Part shown: one piece after another, positions 1-6,527 of the stretch | How positions within the stretch are numbered: position 1 is the stretch's first letter | Layout: every line of letters begins with the position of its first letter | Source: CAZBSE01 sp964561115 | GTDB taxonomy: Bacteria > Actinomycetota > Humimicrobiia > Humimicrobiales > Humimicrobiaceae | Assembly: GCA_964561115.1 (NCBI GenBank) | Contig: CAZLOE010000038.1 | Coordinates: 1 to 9,031, forward strand | Direction: 5' to 3' | DNA: 9,031 bases | Translations under genes and position numbers: made by a program | The notes under the pieces: generated by a model | What the model was told of the DNA's origin: nothing | The model's input: only the letters and a program-made list of their open reading frames with translations | The model's database searches: none

Positions 1-48
1 CCTCAGCGTCCCGAACGCTGCGCGCTAACCAAGCTGCGCTACATCCCG
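1..48 (-). tRNA. tRNA-Pro (anticodon CGG), 3' part cut off by the window edge
   Basis: Read on the minus strand, the segment begins with the 5' acceptor strand CGGGATG, then TA, a D arm with GCGC/GCGC stem around a loop containing GGTTA, and a 5-bp anticodon stem CAGCG/CGCTG closing the 7-nt loop TTCGGGA. The anticodon is CGG at plus positions 11-13, reading proline codon CCG, and the following G37 with the TTCGGGA loop is typical of bacterial tRNA-Pro. The variable loop, T arm and 3' acceptor strand lie beyond the left edge, so the gene is incomplete only because of the window. It follows dusB in the same direction, 114 nt downstream, and has candidate promoters of its own in that gap. Confidence 0.93.
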
Positions 49-63
49 ATAAAGTTCCTATAT

Positions 64-92
64 ATTCTATCAACTACAGGTAAGATTTTGAA
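64..92 (-). promoter_or_regulatory. Candidate proximal promoter of tRNA-Pro
   Basis: On the minus strand a TTCAAA (positions 92-87; 4 of 6 matches to TTGACA) lies 17 nt before TAGAAT (69-64; 5 of 6 matches to TATAAT). Initiation about 7 nt downstream would give a leader of only some 8 nt before the tRNA 5' end at 48, a normal arrangement for a stable RNA gene. The match is moderate, and AT-rich sequence produces such matches by chance. Confidence 0.35.
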
Positions 93-128
93 GAAATCAA
101 ACCAATGTAAACATCTTTCAGTAAAGCC

Positions 129-158
129 ATTATAGTCAATGAAGTAACCAATTATCAA
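129..158 (-). promoter_or_regulatory. Candidate distal promoter upstream of tRNA-Pro
   Basis: On the minus strand TTGATA (158-153; 5 of 6 matches to the sigma70-type -35) is followed after 18 nt by a perfect TATAAT (134-129). It starts just after the dusB stop codon and would begin a transcript near position 122, leaving a leader of roughly 75 nt to be processed before the tRNA. It scores better than the proximal candidate but is placed further away. Both may be used. Confidence 0.45.
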
Positions 159-162
159 ATAA

Positions 163-1299
163 TTATATATTATCAATGGAATTTTCAGCATCCTCATATT
201 TTTCAATTTCAAAGAACTTGCGCCTTGCTCTGTTTATTCCCCTGATCCCTTTAAAGATCCAGCAGAGCTGCTTTCTGAATTCCCTTACTGCCTTATATTC
301 TCCTTTAAAATAAATCAGAAATTTTAAATAAAGCTTTGAAAATTCCTTTTTCCATTCAGTTTCTGGTTGAAATACGGTATCTCCTGATCCGTTACAAAAC
401 CCCTGCAGGGATAGAAGTATATCAGCAAAAAGCCAGGGTCGGCCTTTTGCAGCTCTACCGATCATTATCCCATCACAGCCGGTATACTCAAATACTTCCT
501 TTGCCTTGCCGGGGGAACTGATATCTCCACTTACAATGACTGGGATTTTTACATTGTCTTTTACTTTTTTGATAAGATTATAATCTACTTCACCGGTAAA
601 TTTCTGTTTTACTGTTCTTCCGTGAATCGATATGGCGCCCGCTCCCCTGCTTTCGGCAATCTTTGCGATTTTTAAAATATTAATATTATTCCTATCCCAG
701 CCGATCCGGGTCTTTACGGTAAAAGGTTTTTTTAAGACCGATGACAATCCTGCCAGTATTCTTTCAATCTTATTTTCATCCTGCATTAGGTATCCTCCGC
801 TTCCTGCTTTCAATATTTTTGCCACCGGACACCCCATATTGATATCTATAATGTCTGCCTTACTTTCAATCTGCCTTGCTGCTTCGGCTACTACCGCCGG
901 ATCGGAACCGAATATCTGCAGCTCACACGGTCTTTCATAATCGGTTATATCGGCCAGAGACAAACTCTTTTTATGCTGGTAAGTGATACCGTAACTGGTG
1001 ATCATCTCGGTAAAAGTAAGAGCTGCTCCAAAAAACCTGGCAAATATCCTGTAAGTATTATCACTGATACCAGCCAGCGGCGCAGAGATTATGGGATTTC
1101 TTATAATTACATCTCCTATTTTAAAATGGCAGCGGGTATTAGTTCCGCTACTGCCGATATCATTGTCCGGCGATAGATTTCGAAGCTGTTCTGGCTTAAA
1201 TATTTTATTTAATGGGTTATAAGATCTATAATCTCTGAGAAATTTTGAGACCAGTTTGTCTAACTCATTTATAAGATTGGGCAATTCAAATTTTTTCAC
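163..1299 (-). CDS. dusB: tRNA-dihydrouridine synthase, DusB type, with N-terminal extension
   Basis: An FMN-dependent enzyme that reduces uridine to dihydrouridine in the D loop of tRNAs, cytoplasmic. The 378-residue product has the Dus TIM-barrel motifs in order: PLAGISD (74-80), NMGCP with catalytic Cys157 (154-158), the GSGGYLM segment (166-172), KTRIGW (196-201), HGRT (226-229), SGDI (257-260) and GRAAKGRPW (281-289), then a helical C-terminal tRNA-binding part rich in Arg. Typical DusB proteins are about 320-340 residues. The excess here is about 57 mostly charged residues before the barrel begins near residue 58. The only in-frame start giving this reading is GTG at 1299. Its Shine-Dalgarno is poor (AGAAG, only about 1-3 nt away), so the N terminus is uncertain. 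The gene lies 14 nt behind coaX and is probably cotranscribed. The usual NGDI motif reads SGDI, and the glycine loop reads GSGGY rather than GSGAA. Family assignment is secure, but the B subgroup is less so. Confidence 0.93.
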   Translation of the reverse strand: MKKFELPNLINELDKLVSKFLRDYRSYNPLNKIFKPEQLRNLSPDNDIGSSGTNTRCHFKIGDVIIRNPIISAPLAGISDNTYRIFARFFGAALTFTEMITSYGITYQHKKSLSLADITDYERPCELQIFGSDPAVVAEAARQIESKADIIDINMGCPVAKILKAGSGGYLMQDENKIERILAGLSSVLKKPFTVKTRIGWDRNNINILKIAKIAESRGAGAISIHGRTVKQKFTGEVDYNLIKKVKDNVKIPVIVSGDISSPGKAKEVFEYTGCDGIMIGRAAKGRPWLFADILLSLQGFCNGSGDTVFQPETEWKKEFSKLYLKFLIYFKGEYKAVREFRKQLCWIFKGIRGINRARRKFFEIEKYEDAENSIDNI

Positions 1300-1313
1300 A
1301 CTTCTATGAAATA

Positions 1314-2093
1314 CTACCTGTTTTTGTCAATCAATATTCTTAAACCTTTTAAAGTCAGATCAGGATCATTGGCTTCAATCCACTTGCTTTTTCCGTCCAT
1401 AAGAAAAGCAAGACCTCCGGTGGCTATTACTTTTGGATTAAACTTTTCATCTTTATTTTTTTGCTCTTCTATTATCTTGTCTATGATAAAGTCGACCTGA
1501 CCTAAAAATCCATACAGTATCCCGGAACGTACGCTGTCATAAGTGTTTTTCCCCACTACTGTTCCAGGCCAGCTTATATCAACCTTTGAGAGTTTGGCTG
1601 CATAATTGAAAAGCGCTTCTGATGAAATATCTATACCGGGAGCTATCACTCCGCCGATATATTCTCCCTTAGTCGATAATATATCAAATGTCGTAGCTGT
1701 TCCAAAATCAACTACTATTATCGGATAACCATAGATCTCCTTAGCTGCCACTGAATTTGCTATTCTGTCTGCCCCTATTTCAAGTGCGCAGTCATATTTG
1801 ATTACAAGATCGGATTTTATTTTACTGCTTATAATAAATGGATCCTGATTAAAATATTTTCGGCCCATCTTTATTAATTCATCGATTATTCTGGGGACAA
1901 CGCAGGAAATCGCAACTCTGTCGACATCACTGGGGTCAAAATCGGAATTTTTTAAAAAACTAAAAATTGAAGCCGCAATCTCATCGGAGGTCTCATATTT
2001 TGGGGTGACCATCCTCCAGGATGTAAGTACTTTCTCTTTTTTAAAAATTCCTATAACTGTCTGTGTATTTCCTATATCTATAGCTAATAACAT
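1314..2093 (-). CDS. coaX: Type III pantothenate kinase (CoaX)
   Basis: Phosphorylates pantothenate with ATP in the first committed step of coenzyme A synthesis, in the cytoplasm. The 259-residue product has the usual length and the ASKHA-fold signatures of CoaX: N-terminal phosphate loop DIGNTQT (6-12) with the catalytic Asp at 6, GADRIAN (107-113), DFGTATTFD (129-137), GGVIAPG (147-153), GKNT (181-184), ATGGLA (224-229) and PDLTLKGL near the C terminus. Type III enzymes need a monovalent cation and are not inhibited by CoA (family knowledge). The ATG at 2093 lies 10 nt after the tadC stop codon with no clear Shine-Dalgarno, which suggests translation coupled to tadC. It ends in TAG, 14 nt before the dusB start. 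A housekeeping gene this close behind a pilus operon is noteworthy. Confidence 0.96.
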   Translation of the reverse strand: MLLAIDIGNTQTVIGIFKKEKVLTSWRMVTPKYETSDEIAASIFSFLKNSDFDPSDVDRVAISCVVPRIIDELIKMGRKYFNQDPFIISSKIKSDLVIKYDCALEIGADRIANSVAAKEIYGYPIIVVDFGTATTFDILSTKGEYIGGVIAPGIDISSEALFNYAAKLSKVDISWPGTVVGKNTYDSVRSGILYGFLGQVDFIIDKIIEEQKNKDEKFNPKVIATGGLAFLMDGKSKWIEANDPDLTLKGLRILIDKNR

Positions 2094-2103
2094 AGTGGTA
2101 AAT

Positions 2104-3027
2104 TTACATCACAAAGTTTATCAAAGCATCTAATATCGTTATAATGCCAGGGCCTACAATAATAATGATAAGTGCTGGAAGCAGACAGATAATAAGAGGG
2201 AACACCAGTTTTAAAGGAGCTTTTATTCCTGCTTCCTCAGCTCTATTGCTTCTCCTGTTTCTCAACTCAGAAGCCTGGGTTCTTAGTATCTTACCTATAG
2301 ATATTCCTAAAATCTCAGCCTGTATTACCGCTGATACAAAGGAGTCTAAATCCTGTACATCGGTCCTGTTGACCAGATTTCGGAAAGCTTCCCTCCTGGG
2401 AATGCTTACATTCATTTCCTTTAACATTTTATTTAACTCTTCACCTAAAGGCCCTTTTAAATTACTTGCTATTCTGGATAAAGCTGCATCAAAACCCATA
2501 CCTGCTTCAACAGTAATGGTAAGCATATCAAGCGCGTTAGGCAGTGACCTTCTTATCTCATCCTGCCTGCTTATTATTTTACTTCGGAGATAAATATCAG
2601 GTAAAAAGTAAGACAGCGGTATAGGGATAAATAATAATAGATTTATTATCAGGGAAAAATCAAAAAAGATTAGTAACAGTATATAAATTATCAAAAATCC
2701 TATAGGTAATAAAAATTTTACTGTAAAATAGACATTGGTCCCTAAAATCTCAAGTATTCCAGCCAGCTCTAATTTGTGACTAGTAGATTCCACGACTCCT
2801 CTGGGACTGATTCTTTTTACCATATCGGCTATTCTTTTAAAAACAGGCGTAAGTACTCGATTCGAAAAAGATGGTAATGCTTCTGCTTCTTTCTGAGTAC
2901 CATAATGAGATAGCCTGCTTACAACAGTACTTTGCGGGCTTTTTCTGACAACTGTTAATAGACCTATCGCTAATACAAATAAAAATACTGACACAAATAC
3001 AGTACCTAAGACTAAATATATTGACAT
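2104..3027 (-). CDS. tadC: Tad pilus assembly inner-membrane platform protein TadC (T2SSF family)
   Basis: Second platform protein of the Tad/Flp pilus machine, thought to sit in the cytoplasmic membrane with TadB and pass the force of the CpaF ATPase to pilin extraction. The 307 residues show an N-terminal membrane segment (about 3-26), two hydrophobic stretches at about 102-145, a cytoplasmic T2SSF domain starting at the LPNALDML motif (162-169) with the characteristic EAGMGFDAAL (174-183), and a C-terminal membrane segment (about 272-300). This length and layout match TadC rather than the two-domain GspF. Start ATG at 3027 has only a weak, distant purine stretch (GGTG about 10 nt upstream). 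A 13-codon reading frame ends one base before it, so coupling is possible. It lies 61 nt after the vWA-TadB gene and 10 nt before coaX. Confidence 0.92.
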   Translation of the reverse strand: MSIYLVLGTVFVSVFLFVLAIGLLTVVRKSPQSTVVSRLSHYGTQKEAEALPSFSNRVLTPVFKRIADMVKRISPRGVVESTSHKLELAGILEILGTNVYFTVKFLLPIGFLIIYILLLIFFDFSLIINLLLFIPIPLSYFLPDIYLRSKIISRQDEIRRSLPNALDMLTITVEAGMGFDAALSRIASNLKGPLGEELNKMLKEMNVSIPRREAFRNLVNRTDVQDLDSFVSAVIQAEILGISIGKILRTQASELRNRRSNRAEEAGIKAPLKLVFPLIICLLPALIIIIVGPGIITILDALINFVM

Positions 3028-3088
3028 CTTAAAATTTCACCAACCTGTTTACTGTTTCCTGAAAAATCATTTAACAAAATAAAACCTA

Positions 3089-5053
3089 TTAATATTTAAC
3101 ATTAATAATTTTGACAATCCAGATTATACCTATAATCAAAAGCAATCCGGCTATGATCAGCATTATAATACCTACTTTAGTAGTAACCAATAGACTTATA
3201 TATTCTCTGTTTATAAAAAACATCATCATTCCTACAACTATAGGAAGGATTATAAGGATAATCGCTGACAGTTTCCCTTCTGAAGTAAGAGCCTTTATCC
3301 TGTTTAATACTCTGTCCCTTTCCCTTATGGTATCGGCTACGGTATCCATTACTTCAGCAAGGTTTCCGCCGACTTCTCTCTGTACATTTATAGCCGTGGC
3401 AACCCATTGAAAATATTCACTGCTGATTCTCTGTGACACGTGATCTAAAGCTTCCCTTTCCGGCAAACCTACTCTTATCTCACTTAAAATTCTTTTAAAT
3501 TCATCAGATAAAGGCGGCCTTGATTCGTCAACTACCATTCTTAAGGCCTGGCTAAAACTATACCCTGCCTTAAGGGAGCCGCTTATCAATTGGAGCGCGT
3601 CCGGTAGCTGCTCATGAAATCTTGTGAGCCTCTGAGACGACTTTATATTTAAAATCAAAAAAGGTACCAATACCACTATTATCGCAACAAATGAAGTAAG
3701 AAAGATATTTCTGCTAAAATAGTAAGCTGCAATACTGCAAACTATTATTCCTATTAAATGTAATGCTATAAACTCAGAAGCTCTTATACTCATACCGGCT
3801 CTTTTAAGTCTGAAATCAAAATACTCAATATAGCCCCTTCTGGAAGCAGCTCTTGATATGACGCCCAGTACCCAGCCAAAAAAGCCTCTTCTTCCCTTTT
3901 CTTCATATTCATATTCTTCTTCGGCCTCTTTCCCCTCTGCCTTAAAACCATATATTTTAGCGCTTTCTTTTAAAGACTTCCTTCTGGCTGGTACAAATAA
4001 TATAAAAGCACATAATAATAGAGCGACAGATATAAAAATAGTCACATATACAATTATCCTCATCCACAACTCATCAAAAAGAGTCAAATAAAAGGGCCTT
4101 TCAGGCCCGATAACGACTTCTTCAGGAGCGGGGGAATAATAGGGATTCTCATAGCTGGTCTCAGCTGAACCGGCAATTTTATCTTTTCCTACGCTTATAC
4201 TTATTTCTATATCTTCAGCATTCGGCCATAAGCTGGTATAAGATATTCTATACTGATTTATTATCTTTTTGGAAATAGTCTTATAGAGCTCCTTCAAATC
4301 ACTGGAACTTGCAGCCTCAAGCATTTCCCCTCCAGTACTCTCAGAGATATTCCTGATATTATCAGGATTAAATTCTGATGATAGAAGGGCAATTGAATAG
4401 ATGCTTACTTCCTCCTGCAATGCTTTATTAATGGCATCCTTCAAAGTATACCTGCTTGCAGTATCCATTCCATCCGATAATAGAATAATATACCTGTATT
4501 TTATATCGTCTCTATCTTTAAACTGATCCGAAGCGGCGTAAACACCGTCAAACAGGGAAGTATCGCCCATAGTTTCTATCTGTAAAATCGAATCTCTGAG
4601 TTTTTTACGGTCTGAGGTAAAACTCGAATGTACAGTAACATCATCTGCAAAGCTTACTACCGAAAATTCATCTATGCTTCTCATCTCATCCATAAAGAGC
4701 AAGGCGGAACTGGCAGCATCTTCAATGGGCTGGCCCTCCATGCTTCCGCTGGTATCCAGCAGCAAGACTACTCCTATCGGATCAATAATCTCACTTAATC
4801 CCTTTATAGAAAAATCACTTACTTCCTCTCCGTTTTCAAGTACAGTAAAATCTTCCTGTGTCAGATTTAAAGCTTCTAATTCCGAACCTTCCTTAAAGTT
4901 AATATATACTTCTACTTTCGGATAATTACTAAAATCAGCTTTTGTTATAAAAATCTCCTGTGATTCCTGGCCGTAAGCAGTCCCCGGAGAAAAAAAACAT
5001 ATGGAAAAGACTATCAGTAGAATTGTAATAAATTTTAAATATTTTATTTTCAT
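3089..5053 (-). CDS. tadB: Fusion protein: signal peptide + von Willebrand A domain + TadB platform protein
   Basis: A single uninterrupted frame joins a secreted vWA module to TadB. Numbering is from the chosen ATG (654 residues). Residues 1-28 form a signal peptide with a hydrophobic core and likely cleavage after TAYG. A beta-rich lead-in with the DFTVLENG motif (68-75) precedes the vWA domain (about 93-270), whose MIDAS site looks complete: DTSGS (100-104), Thr165 and Asp194 in LLSDGMD. A membrane segment (329-354), an acidic then basic linker (about 372-390), and a T2SSF domain follow, with LPDALQL (483-489), KAGYSFSQAL and VGLPEREAL, plus membrane helices near 427-468 and 596-650. The reading from TTG at 5059 is possible, but the ATG at 5053 has AGGA (5064-5061) 7 nt upstream and is preferred. 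The topology puts the vWA domain outside the cell membrane and T2SSF inside. TadB is the partner of TadC and CpaF. The vWA role (adhesion, or scaffolding with pilins) is unknown. Confidence 0.92.
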   Translation of the reverse strand: MKIKYLKFITILLIVFSICFFSPGTAYGQESQEIFITKADFSNYPKVEVYINFKEGSELEALNLTQEDFTVLENGEEVSDFSIKGLSEIIDPIGVVLLLDTSGSMEGQPIEDAASSALLFMDEMRSIDEFSVVSFADDVTVHSSFTSDRKKLRDSILQIETMGDTSLFDGVYAASDQFKDRDDIKYRYIILLSDGMDTASRYTLKDAINKALQEEVSIYSIALLSSEFNPDNIRNISESTGGEMLEAASSSDLKELYKTISKKIINQYRISYTSLWPNAEDIEISISVGKDKIAGSAETSYENPYYSPAPEEVVIGPERPFYLTLFDELWMRIIVYVTIFISVALLLCAFILFVPARRKSLKESAKIYGFKAEGKEAEEEYEYEEKGRRGFFGWVLGVISRAASRRGYIEYFDFRLKRAGMSIRASEFIALHLIGIIVCSIAAYYFSRNIFLTSFVAIIVVLVPFLILNIKSSQRLTRFHEQLPDALQLISGSLKAGYSFSQALRMVVDESRPPLSDEFKRILSEIRVGLPEREALDHVSQRISSEYFQWVATAINVQREVGGNLAEVMDTVADTIRERDRVLNRIKALTSEGKLSAIILIILPIVVGMMMFFINREYISLLVTTKVGIIMLIIAGLLLIIGIIWIVKIINVKY

Positions 5054-5139
5054 TTTCAAATCCTAAACTGCAAAGGATTTATGGCAAAAAGCTTTCGAAT
5101 TATTATTCCCTACCTGCAGTCTTTGACTTATATAAATGA
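5054..5139 (-). promoter_or_regulatory. Leader of the vWA-tadB gene with an SD-sequestering hairpin
   Basis: This 86-nt gap is the longest within the cpaB-dusB cluster. On the minus strand AAATCC (5080-5075) and GGATTT (5063-5058) form a perfect 6-bp stem, 7 with a T-G wobble, around an 11-nt loop. The Shine-Dalgarno AGGA (5064-5061) falls in the 3' arm and loop edge. The loop contains TGCAGT (5072-5067), complementary to ACTGCA (5120-5115) earlier in the leader, so a competing stem or pseudoknot could form. This would allow control of translation relative to cpaF. The stem is short and AT-rich, so function is uncertain. Confidence 0.3.
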
Positions 5140-6501
5140 TTAAATCTCTTTTTCAAATAATTCATTTGGTAAGACAATGCCAAAATCCTTTAATCTTTCT
5201 AAAAACCTGGGCCTCAGCCCGGTTGATTTAATGATTCCCTTAAATCTGCCCTCACTATCAATACCCATAGAGTAATCAAATAAAAATAAATCCTGTAGAG
5301 TAATTGTATCCTGCTCCATTCCCTGTACTTCCGAAATCCTTGCAAATCTTCTGGTCCCGTCCTTCAATCTGTTCATATGGACAATAAGATCCACAGCAGA
5401 TGCAACCTGCTCTCTTATTGCTTTCATCGGGATCTCCATTCCGGCCATTAATACCATGGTCTCTAATCTTGACAGAACATCACGTGATGAGTTTGCATGG
5501 ATAGTACTCAAGCTCCCATCATGACCGGTGTTCATGGCCTGAAGCATATCTAAGGCTTCACCGCCTCTGACTTCGCCTATAATTATACGGTCAGGTCTCA
5601 TACGAAGAGCATTTCTGACAAGGTCTCTAATAGTCACCTCTCCTTTTCCTTCTATATTGGGTGGCCTTGACTCCAGTCTTATTACATGCTCCTGATTAAG
5701 TTTTAGTTCGGCGGCATCTTCAATGGTGATAATCCTTTCATCATTTGAAATAAAGGAAGACAATACATTAAGCGTTGTGGTCTTTCCCGTTCCAGTTCCT
5801 CCCGAGCATATTATGTTGATTCTTCCTTTAGTACAGATTTCCAGAAAATCAGCTACTTTCTGGGTACAGGTACCCATTTTTACCAGGTCGTCGATAGTGA
5901 AGGGTACAGATGAAAACTTTCTTATAGTGAGCACCGGACCATTCAAAGCCAGGGGGTGGACGATCACGTTTACCCTTGAACCATCTGAGAGCCTTGCATC
6001 TACATAGGGAGAAGCTTCATCTATCCTTCTACCCACCTTCCCTACGATTTTGCTTATTATCTGCAATAGGTGGGCCTCATCTAAAAAGGTCTTGTTGGTA
6101 AGATGTATTTTACCGGCTTTCTCTATATAAATCTTTTGAGGGTTGTTTACCATGATCTCAGTTACTTCTTCATCATCCAGAAATTCTTCTATAGGACCGT
6201 AACCGGTTACATCATTGATAAGGTCATCGATTATATTACTTTTTTCTATAACTGTCAGGGGATACGCTTTCTGGTTTATTATTCTCTGAACCTCTCCTCT
6301 GACCCTAAGGCTTAACTCACTGTCACTAATATTTTTCCTATATATCACATCAGAAAGATTGTCGATTAGTTCCTGGCGTATTTCCTTCTTTATTTCATTT
6401 ATCTGTCCTGACCGGGCAGTTGAAGATTCATTGGATTTTATATCCAGGTTATCTTTAAATCCCTGCATCCTCCTGATTCTTTCCTGTAAATCCATAAGCA
6501 A
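5140..6501 (-). CDS. cpaF: Tad pilus assembly ATPase CpaF/TadA (secretion ATPase, PilT/VirB11 superfamily)
   Basis: Hexameric cytoplasmic ATPase that powers assembly of Flp pili through the TadB/TadC platform. The 453-residue product has an N-terminal helical region, the CpaF N-terminal domain with DVTGYGPIEEFL (97-108) and a substrate-side fold to about 200, then the ATPase core: Walker A GGTGTGKTT (234-242), Asp box ITIEDAAEL (258-266), Walker B region IIIGEVRGGEALDM (306-319) with Glu310, and His box TGHDGSLSTIHANS (325-338). Length and motifs are those of a complete TadA/CpaF. The start is ambiguous: TTG at 6501 has AGGA 6 nt upstream, whereas ATG at 6495 (two codons in) would be 12 nt from it. 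I keep TTG. It lies 26 nt after cpaE and is cotranscribed with it by position. Confidence 0.96.
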   Translation of the reverse strand: MLMDLQERIRRMQGFKDNLDIKSNESSTARSGQINEIKKEIRQELIDNLSDVIYRKNISDSELSLRVRGEVQRIINQKAYPLTVIEKSNIIDDLINDVTGYGPIEEFLDDEEVTEIMVNNPQKIYIEKAGKIHLTNKTFLDEAHLLQIISKIVGKVGRRIDEASPYVDARLSDGSRVNVIVHPLALNGPVLTIRKFSSVPFTIDDLVKMGTCTQKVADFLEICTKGRINIICSGGTGTGKTTTLNVLSSFISNDERIITIEDAAELKLNQEHVIRLESRPPNIEGKGEVTIRDLVRNALRMRPDRIIIGEVRGGEALDMLQAMNTGHDGSLSTIHANSSRDVLSRLETMVLMAGMEIPMKAIREQVASAVDLIVHMNRLKDGTRRFARISEVQGMEQDTITLQDLFLFDYSMGIDSEGRFKGIIKSTGLRPRFLERLKDFGIVLPNELFEKEI

Positions 6502-6527
6502 TCACTGTCCTTTTTGGTTAAAATTTT

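Noticed and set aside
150..164. Inverted repeat at the dusB stop as a transcription terminator
   Set aside because: The stem is only six A-T pairs with a 3-nt loop and is not followed by a T run on the minus strand, so it is too weak to call a terminator.
2144..2593. A 149-codon open frame on the plus strand opposite tadC
   Set aside because: It is antisense to the T2SSF domain of tadC, with no family resemblance and no ribosome binding site I could credit.
5054..5059. TTG at 5059 as start of the vWA-TadB gene
   Set aside because: It adds only two codons, and its distance to AGGA is about 1 nt. The ATG at 5053 has a proper 7-nt spacing.
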